A stretch of 18,570 nt of DNA from Coemansia sp. RSA 1804 (taxonomy: Eukaryota > Kickxellomycota > Kickxellomycetes > Kickxellales > Kickxellaceae): assembly GCA_027578815.1 (NCBI GenBank), contig JANBTH010000385.1:1-18570 (forward strand), given 5' to 3'. The first letter of the stretch is position 1. Every line of letters starts with the position of its first letter. Made by a program: the position numbers and the translations under genes. A model generated the notes under the pieces. That model worked only from the letters and a program-made list of their open reading frames with translations. It made no database searches and was not told the DNA's origin. Below, piece after piece: positions 7,606-16,187 of the stretch.

Positions 7606-8556
7606 CTATTTCTTTGTTTTTGTGGCGGCTACAGACTTGTCATTCTTGTGCTTTTCATCTTTGGACTCAGGGCCCTTCTGCTCCTTTGGCTGCTGATCGG
7701 ATGCCTGCTTCTTTGGCCTAGACAGGATACCGCGGGTGACATCGCGGATGTTGGCGGTGGGATCAGCCCGAAGCTTTTCAACAACGCTCATAGCAATGCT
7801 CTCGACACTCGACCGGCTGAAGGTCGGCAGATCCTTGTAGGTGGTCCACAAGAGCTTGCGACCACGTCTGGCCATCCGCTGTGCATACTTCGTGTCCTTG
7901 ACCATGTTGGGGTCGACGTTGGCTGCCTCACCCGCCTTGAGTGCCTTTTCGATTTGTGCAGAGATGCCGAGCGTCTCATACTCGGTAAGCCAGTACCTCA
8001 TGCCAATGCCGACGGGGATGTTCTCATTGATATAGCTCAACCACTTTCTCACAACCTCCATGTCCGCATCATAGAGAACCACCACCCGCTTGTGCGTGCG
8101 GCGCTCAAACACTTCCATAGACGACTTGTGCACAAAGGGCGATTTGAGCACGGTCCAGCGCCTGACTGTCACAGGCATGGAGACTGGCCCTGCGATAGGA
8201 ATGCCCATATGGTACGCCGCCCTGAGCACAAAGTCCATATAAAAGTCTATGCGCTCTAGTTGGAACGTATGAAACGCAACGCGACACACGCGAACCCCAT
8301 GAGTCTTTTCCACGCGCGGCGCCTTCTGATACAGCGGATCGTCAAGATACTTTTCATCTACCTTGACAAACTCGCGCACTTTGAATCCAAGCGCCTTGTC
8401 CAGCAGCTTCGCATAGGTTGCTTCGGTACGCACCCCCCGAAGTGCCTCTGGGCTCCTCAGTCCGCGTGCAACTGCAGTCTGGAGTGTCTGCTTTCCGCAT
8501 AGTGCTCGAAGCGTGGTGCATCCTGCACTTGCACGGTAAACTGCCGGTTGGAACAT
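7606..8556 (-). CDS. RSM10: Mitochondrial ribosomal protein uS10m (Rsm10/MRPS10)
   Basis: A 316-aa protein of the mitoribosomal small subunit. Residues 1-45 are rich in Arg, Ala, Ser and Thr with almost no acidic residues, a typical mitochondrial targeting sequence. The uS10 domain lies at about 88-195: VRVCRVAFHTFQLERIDFY, then LRAAYHMGIPIAGPVSMP, WTVLKSPFVHKSSMEVFERRTHKR, and IGMRYWLTEYE. These are the hallmark blocks of S10 proteins. After the domain comes an unusual extension of about 120 residues: a semi-conserved-looking basic part (215-283) and a Lys/Glu/Asp/Ser-rich tail that is probably disordered. Yeast and human forms are about 200 aa, so this one is half as long again. The start ATG is at 8556-8554. 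It diverges from MAK21 and has no intron. Confidence 0.93.
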   Translation of the reverse strand: MFQPAVYRASAGCTTLRALCGKQTLQTAVARGLRSPEALRGVRTEATYAKLLDKALGFKVREFVKVDEKYLDDPLYQKAPRVEKTHGVRVCRVAFHTFQLERIDFYMDFVLRAAYHMGIPIAGPVSMPVTVRRWTVLKSPFVHKSSMEVFERRTHKRVVVLYDADMEVVRKWLSYINENIPVGIGMRYWLTEYETLGISAQIEKALKAGEAANVDPNMVKDTKYAQRMARRGRKLLWTTYKDLPTFSRSSVESIAMSVVEKLRADPTANIRDVTRGILSRPKKQASDQQPKEQKGPESKDEKHKNDKSVAATKTKK

Positions 8557-9050
8557 GTCTTTATACTTTTTATACTGCGTTGCGGCCTGTCTGTGCTACG
8601 ATTCGCAAAAGGTCTCTTTCTAATTATATTCGGATTTGGCACTAGCAATGTAGAACAAAAACAAGGAGCAAAGTAAAACAAGAAAGGAAAAGAAACATTC
8701 TGTTGTTCAATCTCACCTGCTGATTTGTTAGAGCCTACATTAGCTGATAAACAATAATTTTTTCATTAGTGTAAAATCGTAATAGCTGGCCGATCATAGA
8801 AACATTACGATTAAAGAAGATATAGATTACGATCAGAAACCTTGAATAATCAGCGTATCTGATCACACAATAAAGAAAAAATATTCAATAGCAAAAAAAA
8901 AAACCCACATAAAACTCGAACCTTTTGTAGACGCCAAAATGCTGCTTGTTAGACTTTGCATCTTGTCTCTCTGCCTTTTACTTGTCGCACACAGCATCTC
9001 TATATTTCACTACTTTATAGAGCTATACCTAATACATAAAACACGAGGAT
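8557..9050. promoter_or_regulatory. Divergent promoter between uS10m and MAK21
   Basis: An AT-rich, 494-base space that must carry the start regions of both divergent genes. No coding region or RNA gene was recognised. Three copies of ATTACGAT lie within 60 bases (8775-8783 inverted, 8804-8812 and 8826-8833 direct). A 7-base inverted repeat GATCAGA/TCTGATC (8831-8837 and 8858-8864) overlaps the last copy. An A-run of 11 lies near 8894. These may be binding sites shared by the two genes. Confidence 0.5.
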
Positions 9051-12000
9051 ATGGCGAGGATAAACATTAAGGCAGAAGCAGCGAGTGCCTCCGCCACAGT
9101 ACTGACAGATGCCAAAGTAAGCACCAGATCAACACAAAACTCGGTTCCTTTTTTACACAGAGGTTGAAAAGTGCAGAGCGCATGCCGTGAATATAACCGT
9201 ATACTCAATTACTAACAAGAACTTTCATGTGTAAACTATTTTTTCTTTAGAAAAAAGCCAAGGGCGCAAAGACAGACAGCAGCAAGTCCAGCGAGCTGTG
9301 GGATGAGATTCAGAAGCTTGGCGGTGATATGGAGGACCTCACCATGTTGCAGGACATTGATACAGACAAGCCAGGGAAAGCCGAAAAGTCCAAGAAAATA
9401 GATAAGGCTGCGCTGCAGAGCGATCTTTCTGCGTTTGCAAAGTCGCTTGGACTATCCACCAGTATTTCCGACATTGTTGACGGCCTGGACAAGGAGAAGA
9501 CTTCCGACCATAGCAAACAAAGCAGCGACGAGCCAAGGGCCAAATCCAAGGATAACAAGAAGAGCACAAAAAAGGCCAAAGCTGAAAAGACGGATGACGC
9601 AAAAGAGAAGGAGACAAGTATAAAGAAGAAGGAGAAGACAGACGCCAAACCAAAGAAGGAGACAAAATCTGAGAGCAAGCCGGAGAATACCGATAACGAT
9701 AAAGTGATTGAAAAGACTCCAGAGATTCCTGGATTCAAGATAAAGTCAGCCAAGGATGCCTTACCCGCGTCCAAGGCTGGCAGACTGACAGTTCAGCCAA
9801 TCCGGCAGTGGTTCTCGATTAGCTTAAGGCCGGTAGAGGTGGACGCAGAAGCTGAGCGCCTCAGCGAGGAGGAGGTTTTGCAAAAGCTAGAGTTTGCCGA
9901 GTACTTGCTGAACAGCGAAAACGATCTGTATGAGAAGAAGGGAATTGCACAAAAATCGCTTTCGACAGCAGATCGCTCGTTTGTCTCCAACATTCTGTCG
10001 TCTGGTACGTTGACTGATCGCGTGTCAGCGTTGACGCTTATTGTGCAAGAAAGCCCTGTGCACAACCTCAAGTCTCTTGGACATCTGATGAATATGGTTG
10101 GAAAGAAGAACCGTCGCGAGGCTTTGCTTGCTGTTGGAAGCGTCAAGGATCTTATGTGCATAAATCTGCTGCCGGCAGATCGCAAGCTCAAACACTTTGC
10201 TGACCAGCCGCTGAACGCCAAGGACATAACAAATATGCACTGGATTCTCTGGGCCTTCGAGGACAAGCTTAAGCGGTACTACTTTGATCTGATTCAGAGC
10301 ATGGAGTCGCTTGCTTACGATCCGGTTGTACACACGCGTCAGAGCATGGTCTCTTACTTTGAAGAGCTACTGGAGCAAAAGCCTGAGCAAGAGCAGAACC
10401 TGCTCCGCTTGCTTGTGAACAAGCTTGGAGACAAGGAGCGCCAGCTGGCGGCAAAGGCGTCGTACCTGATTCTAAAACTGCTTAATGTGCACCCGAATAT
10501 GAAGTTTGTTGTTGTCAAGACCATCCAGGAGCTGCTTTTGACAAAGTCGTCGACTAATGAGCGTGCTCAGTACTACACGATGATCACTCTGAACCAGGTC
10601 ATTCTATCTTCAAAGGACATGCAGACGGCAAATCTCCTGCTTGAGGTGTATTTTGTCTTTTTCAAGAAGCTTCTGAAGCTCACGCAATCAATGGATGAGG
10701 ACAAGGAAGGGGATGAGGAGCCAAAACCCGATAGCAAGAGCAGCAACAAGAAACCCAAGCACAAGGAAAAAGTGTATATTGGACAAAAGGCGCTGAAGAA
10801 GGCCAAGCAGGAGGCCGACAAGAAGCGTGACGACGAAGAAAAGGCCACCGACAATAAGATGCTTGCGGCGATTCTCACTGGGTTGAACCGTGCGCTGCCG
10901 TTCTCCAAGATGGAGGACGAGGCGATGGACAAGCACGTCGGAGCTGTTTTCCAGATCGCTCATGCTGGGAACTTCAACACGGTTGTTCAGTCGCTTGTGC
11001 TTTTGCACCAGATTATGCGCATTCGCCCGGCTATTGCCGACCGCTTCTACCGCACTCTCTACGACTCGCTCCTTGACCCGCGCATTGACAGCACTTCCAA
11101 GAAGGCCATGTATCTGAACATTCTCTTCCGTGCACTCAAGACCGACGACAACATCCCAAGGGTCATGTCTTTTGTCAAGCGCATCTTGCAAGCGTGTCTG
11201 CACACACAGCCGGACTTTGCGTGTGGCGCATTGTTCCTTGTTTCTCAGATTCTCAGCCTGCAACCGAGGACATACTCGATGCTGACCCAGCCCGAGGACA
11301 ACGATGACGAGGAAAATATTGTTGATGCCAAGGATTCTTCCGACAACGAAGATGCTGGAAATGGTGTTCAGAAGCAGCAGGAACAACCGAAGTCGCGGTA
11401 TGATCCGCTTAAGCGCGACCCAAAGTTTACTCATGCCGATGACAGCTGTCTGTGGGAGGCCGTCATGCTTGTCCACCATTTCCATCCCTCGGTGACGCAC
11501 TCAATGAAGCAGATCATCGATGGCAAGCAGGTTTCAGCAATTAGCAATCTGCACAACCATTCCCTTGCACACTTTCTGGACCGTTTTGTCTTCCGCAAGC
11601 CCAAGGCTGGTGCTGATGGCTCTGCCGACGCTGATGATAATGAAGATGGAGATGTGACTGTTAAAAAGTTTACTGGTCTTCGCGGCCATTCCATCATGCA
11701 GCCTTTCATATATCAGGACGGCCCTGACATGGAGGCAGGGCCTGGCAGCACACGCATTGCTGCTGGTAACTACCTTATCGCGTCAAAACGCGTTGGAGGG
11801 GTTGTTGGAGGCATTGATTTCACGTCTGAGAAGATGGCTGGTCTGCGCAAATCCGATGTTCCTCCAGAAGAGCAGTTCTTCCATCAGTTCTTTGCTACGA
11901 AGAAGGAGCGCATGGGCAAGAGAAGCAAGAAGAGCAAGAAGAAGAACAAGGATGGAAGCGACGAGGAAGTGGACAGCGGTGACGAAGGCGTCGACTTTGC

Positions 12001-12475
12001 TGACGACAACACTGGTTTTGCTGCCGCGGTTAAGCATGGCGACGACGATGACGTTGATGAGGACGAGATCTGGAAAGCCATGACCGGATCGATGCCTAAG
12101 GCTGGTGGCGATGATGATGCGGAGGAGGAAGACGAGGATGATGAAGATCTTCTCGATGCGCTGGGTGAGGATGACAGCGATCTAGAGGATGATTCTAATG
12201 GCGATGAGAGCGATGGTGCCGACGATTCAGATGGAAGTGATGATGCCGATGCGTTCCCTGACTTTGACGATGAGATAAGTGACGAGGATCTATCCGATAA
12301 CGACAGCGACTCCAACGCGAAAGCAGGATCCAAGCGCAAGAGCAACCCTGATACCGCTGACAGTGGCAAGAAGGAGGAAAAGTCGTCAAAGCGCAAGAAG
12401 AGTGAGCGGTTGCCTCTATTTGGTTCGTTCGATGACTATGCACATTTGATCGACAACGACGAAGGACTTTCCTGA
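9051..12475 (+). CDS. MAK21: Ribosome biogenesis factor MAK21/NOC1 (CBF domain)
   Basis: A two-exon gene: 9051-9116 joined to 9251-12475, giving 1096 aa, close to yeast Mak21 and human CEBPZ. It acts in the nucleolus on early 60S pre-ribosomes, where Noc1 pairs with Noc2. The start was moved upstream of the longest open frame because ATG 9051 opens a 22-codon exon with a good donor, and exon 2 joins in frame, reading SELWDEIQKLGG before MEDL. A Lys-rich N-terminal segment (about 50-175) is followed by alpha-helical repeats (about 205-560), with YYFDLIQSMESLAYDPVVHTR as a recognisable block. The CBF domain (about 600-815) includes RPAIADRFYRTLYDSLLDPR, FACGALFLVSQILSL, YDPLKRDPKF and HHFHPSV. 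The C terminus alternates Lys-rich and very acidic Asp/Glu/Ser runs and ends GSFDDYAHLIDNDEGLS, as in the family. Confidence 0.94.
9117..9250 (+). other. Intron 1 of MAK21 (phase 0, 134 nt)
   Basis: The donor is AAA|GTAAGC and the acceptor TTTTCTTTAG|AAA. A perfect TACTAAC branch site is at 9210-9216, with the branch A at 9215, 35 bases before the end of the intron. Retention would add codons ending in TGA at about 9166, and the other AG at about 9161 also leads to an early stop, so only this splice joins the frames. Confidence 0.9.
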
Positions 12476-12627
12476 GCCTTTATTACTATTTTTTGAATGA
12501 ATGGAAAATGCAGGTTTTTTACTCTTATTTCATCGCTCCAGTCCTTTTGGTTCATATTTTCTCCCTTTTCTCTCTCTTCCTTCAATACAATCTTCAATTC
12601 TATTATTGTACTTTCTTTATACATACA

Positions 12628-14551
12628 ATGCAGAAACGCAAGATCGGAAAACCGCTTTTGCTTGGTCTTGGGCCCAAGAAACTGGTTTCAGCTGATTCAA
12701 AGTCGACACAGCAGGTAACAACAGCTCGCCCTTACAGCAGTTAGAACATTCAAAACTATACTTTTTGACAAAGGTCGAAGACAAGTAGCGAATGTATGGA
12801 TGACTGACTCTTTCTTGACTTGCATTCAGCTAATTGAGTTGTTATTTTTATACCCCCAGACACTCTAGTCAGTGAGAAATGTGTTTGATGCTAGCGATGC
12901 CGATGAAAGAGGTGCCAGCACCCAGAAGTTCGAGAAAACAGCAGAACTGTCGTCCTTATTTACGGCAGACGACGACTTCATTGATGGAGGCGACACTAGC
13001 CTGGAGAATGACAAGGGGAAACGGCAGCTACACAGTGGACTAGGGACAAGGGGTCATAGCGACATCATTACAGAGCCTTCCGTGGATTACAGCAGCGATG
13101 CTCTAGTGGATGGTACTCGCACTGGCAGCAATAAGAAAAAGCGTAACCTTGACTTGTTTCTGGAAGAGCTCAAGCGGGGCCAGGAGAAGAGGGGACTGAA
13201 ACAGCAGCTTCGCAAAACGAAGCGACAGGATCGTCACACCCATGCCAGTTCTGCTTCTGTGCCTGAAGACGGTTCTTTGCTTATGCAAAAGAGTCTACCT
13301 AGACAGCCAGCGCATGGCATGGGTATCGACGATGGCGAGACCACCAATCTGTATATCACAAACATTCACATCGATGTAGACGAACACGCGCTTTGTCTGG
13401 CTTTTGCGAGGTTTGGGCCCATTGCTAGCGCAAAGATAATGTGGCCACGAACTTCGGAAGAGTTTGCCAGACAACGTAACACCGGGTTTGTTAGTTTTAT
13501 GGGCCGTGAGGCTGCTGCGTCTGCACTAAGCAATATGGATGGTCAAAAGCTTAACGGGCTTTCTTTGCGCGTATGCTGGGGTAAACGTGTTTCTCTGCCA
13601 GAGAAGCCTGTATTTGTGCTTGATGCTGAGAATCCACAACGGACTCCATCCACAGGCCATCCTTTTAACGCAAGAATGCCGACGAATGCCAGAAACGATG
13701 ACAGCATTCCAGAGGTGCACGTGGAGACACCGCTGGACCACCGTCTAGTTCGGTTGATCCATTGGACTGTGGAGCATGTTATTACGCACGGCCCAATCTT
13801 TGAGCTTCTTCTGATTTCACGCAAGGCAGACGACCCACGCTTTGCTTTCCTGACGGACTACGAGCTGCCTGAGCATGTTTACTACCGATGGCGCATGTAT
13901 TCGCTTCTGAATGGAGACACAAAACACGAGTGGCGCGACCAGATGTTTTTTATGCACGACAAGGGACCAGTCTGGGTACCACCTGGGGTTGCTGAGCATG
14001 TAAAGGCTACCGATGTGGACGGGTTGGACGGTGATGGTGTTGATACAGCCTCTAGCGAGGCGGAAGAGCAAGCAGAGCGTGCCCATGGCGACCATCAGCG
14101 TGACAAGCTCGGAAAGCGGGCACACGATCGTCTAGTGCGGCGTGTTCACAGGGTGCAACAGGGCGCAGTGGCACAGCGTGGAGTGATTGCAGAGGCCATG
14201 GTTTTTGCGATTGACCATGCGTATGCGGCAACTGATGTTGTTGATGTTGTGTGCCAGTCGCTTACTGATCCGCAATTTTTGCCTGTCGAAAAGCTTGCCA
14301 AACTGATGCTGATTTCAGACATACTCCACAACTGTTCGGCGCCTGTGCCCAATGCGTGGCGCTTGAGACAGGCCTTTGAGGCAAAACTGTGTCCGGTTTT
14401 TGAGCATCTTGCTGAGACATTCAGAAGCATTGATGCAAGACTCAAGGCCGAGAGTTTTCGCAAAACCGTGCTTGCGGTTCTGGCCGTATGGGAGGTGTGG
14501 ATGGTGTTCCCGAGTAAGGACATTCATAAACTGGCTTATATGTTTATATAG
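12628..14551 (+). CDS. U2SURP: SR140/U2SURP-like spliceosomal protein (RRM, SURP, CID)
   Basis: Two exons, 12628-12714 and 12869-14551, give 589 aa. SR140 associates with the U2 snRNP and the 3' splice-site machinery in the nucleus. Visible order: a 29-codon first exon (MQKRKIGKPLLLGLGPKKL); an acidic stretch; the family block KKRNLDLFLEELKRGQEKR (about 120-138); an RRM (about 187-270) with RNP2 NLYITNI and RNP1 NTGFVSFM; a SURP domain (about 321-365) with LVRLIHWTVEHVITHGPIFE; the joining motif YYRWRMYSLLNGD and WVPP; and a CID (about 448-578), with CQSLTDP, LMLISDILHNCSAPVPNAW and LAVWEVW. Human U2SURP is about 1029 aa and continues with RS-rich sequence; here the protein stops right after the CID. 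The ATG is assigned from the short first exon, since the second exon has no suitable ATG at its start. It lies 152 bases after MAK21 on the same strand. Confidence 0.9.
12715..12868 (+). other. Intron 1 of SR140 (phase 0, 154 nt)
   Basis: The donor is GCAG|GTAACA. The acceptor I choose is CTCTAG|TCAGTG at 12868, since it is the only one of three nearby AGs (12859, 12868, 12872) that leaves the frame open. A branch-like CTAAT is at 12830-12834, its A 35 bases before the chosen end, the same distance as in the MAK21 intron. The unspliced frame stops after nine more codons. Confidence 0.8.
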
Positions 14552-14638
14552 AAACTAAAGAGAAAATGCTATGGTGAAATTGAAGCTTTTATGTGTGCAA
14601 GTAAAACCCCTTTCACTTTGAGCTGATCTGAGATTTCA

Positions 14639-15871
14639 CTACTGACGACATTTATCGTATTGGTGTGCGTGCTGCGCATACACGCCAAGTTGGGCTGCAG
14701 CGTCAAGGACAAAGTTTGGATTGCGCACCAGTATACGCCCAAGGAAGACAAGGTCCGCCTTTTCTTCCTCAAGAATATCGTTTGCTTGCTTAGCTTCGGT
14801 TATAAGACCAACAGCGCCCGACAGTATTCCAGGAACATTCTTCTTGATAGCCGTTGCAAATGGAACTTGGTACCCGGGAACCAGCGGTGGAAGCTTTTGC
14901 TCAGGAGACAGAGCTCCGGTGGAGCAGTCAATCAGATCAACACCTTCCTTGGTTAGAAGCTTGGCAAGCTCAATGCTCTCCTCTTCGGTCCATCCGCCGG
15001 TTGGAATCTCGTCGCTAGGCTCAACCCAGTCCGTGAACGAAAAGCGTGCAAAGAGTGGCTTCTCCTTGGGCCACACTTTGCGAACAGCACGCGCGGTTTC
15101 CACTACCATGCGTGCACGGTTCTCAAAGGAGCCGCCATACTCATCCGTGCGCTTGTTGGAGATTGGCGACAGAAACTGATGAAGCGAATACCCATGAGCT
15201 GCATGAAGTTCAATGACATCGAATCCAGCCTTGTCTGCACGCACAGCAGCATCAGCAAATGATTGCTGGATGTTCTTAATCTCCTCAATACTTAACTCCT
15301 TGGGTGTCCATGATGCGTTGTCATAAGAAACTGCTGAAGGACCGACTACCTTATCGGGCCATCCACCATTCTCAACATTAGAGTATTCACCATTTGTACC
15401 TCTTAGCCATGATGCTGTAGCACTAGCCTTGCGTCCAGCGTGCACTAGCTGAATCCCAACAGCCGCCTTGTTTGCATGAGCAAAGTTCACAACTTGCTTA
15501 AGCTTCTCAATGTGCCCATCCTTCCAGATTCCTAGACAGTTAGGAGTGATACGACCTTGGGGATGAACAGCAGTGGACTCCATGATAACAAGACCAACGC
15601 CACGCATGGCATACTGGCCAACATGTGCTATGTGGAAGTCTGTTGCAAACCCATCTGTTGATGAGTACATGCACAGCGGGCTTAAGGCAATCCGATTCTT
15701 GAGATTCATTTCACGAATCCTTAGCGGCTGGAACATTTTAGGAAGCGGATTGGGATTGCTTGCAACAGCACTGGAGCTTTGCTTAATTACAGATGCTGAT
15801 GGCTGGATTGCTGAGCCCGGTCCAAGCCCCCTTTGGTCATGATAAAAGTCGTGTGGATTATTAACATTCAT
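14639..15871 (-). CDS. Old yellow enzyme, YqjM-like class (copy 1)
   Basis: A 410-aa FMN-dependent ene-reductase of the old yellow enzyme family, closest in pattern to the YqjM (class II) group rather than yeast Oye. It would reduce activated C=C bonds with NADPH; the natural substrate is unknown. Active-site residues are in place: C67 and Y69 in SPLCMYS, which tune FMN and bind substrate in YqjM; H223 and H226 in ELHAAHGYSLHQFLSP, the substrate-binding pair; Y228; R276 in LFARFSFTDW; and the FMN-phosphate loop FLGRILVRNP (376-385). N-terminal residues 1-40 precede the TIM barrel and are shared with copy 2. ATG 15871 is chosen because copy 2 starts at the equivalent point. An in-frame ATG at 15958 would add a hydrophobic leader. 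It is the downstream member of a same-strand pair and converges on SR140 with 87 bases between stops. Confidence 0.92.
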   Translation of the reverse strand: MNVNNPHDFYHDQRGLGPGSAIQPSASVIKQSSSAVASNPNPLPKMFQPLRIREMNLKNRIALSPLCMYSSTDGFATDFHIAHVGQYAMRGVGLVIMESTAVHPQGRITPNCLGIWKDGHIEKLKQVVNFAHANKAAVGIQLVHAGRKASATASWLRGTNGEYSNVENGGWPDKVVGPSAVSYDNASWTPKELSIEEIKNIQQSFADAAVRADKAGFDVIELHAAHGYSLHQFLSPISNKRTDEYGGSFENRARMVVETARAVRKVWPKEKPLFARFSFTDWVEPSDEIPTGGWTEEESIELAKLLTKEGVDLIDCSTGALSPEQKLPPLVPGYQVPFATAIKKNVPGILSGAVGLITEAKQANDILEEEKADLVFLGRILVRNPNFVLDAAAQLGVYAQHAHQYDKCRQ

Positions 15872-16187
15872 TTTTGCTTTAATAATACTGAAATCCTGGC
15901 TTGTCAAACAGAAAAGTGAAAGAAAAAAGAAAAAAAGTGCAGTGGTCATTGAAAACAATCAATTTTGAATGTGAAAGGAAAAGTCAAACCAATTTATATG
16001 TCTAAAATATATCCATATCCCGTGGTGTAAAGTCTCCACCGATACTTATTAGGGAGAGTAAAGAATTGGTGGTCTCATGAATTTCAAACATTGTAGAAAG
16101 CGCCTTTCACATTACATATTCAGAAGCTGAAATTGGAAGTGACATCCTTGCATTCAAACACAAAGAAATTTGCTTCAAATGGATTTT
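15872..16187 (-). promoter_or_regulatory. Spacer between the two old yellow enzyme genes
   Basis: 316 bases hold the 3' end of copy 2 and the promoter of copy 1. On the minus strand TATAAA is read at 15998-15993, about 120 bases before the copy 1 start I chose and about 35 before the alternative upstream ATG. A second AT-rich TATATTTT stretch lies near 16004-16011. No gene was seen. Confidence 0.5.
15993..15998 (-). promoter_or_regulatory. TATA box of old yellow enzyme copy 1
   Basis: TATAAA on the minus strand, 122 bases upstream of ATG 15871. Copy 2 has a TATA box at a similar distance (about 111 bases), which supports both calls. TATA-containing promoters are common among stress-responsive fungal genes; that link is an inference. 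Confidence 0.5.

Noticed and set aside
11884..12396. Antisense Ser-rich frame of 170 codons over the end of MAK21
   Set aside because: It is the complement of the Asp/Glu-rich tail (GAT and GAG codons read as Ser and Leu on the other strand), not a gene.
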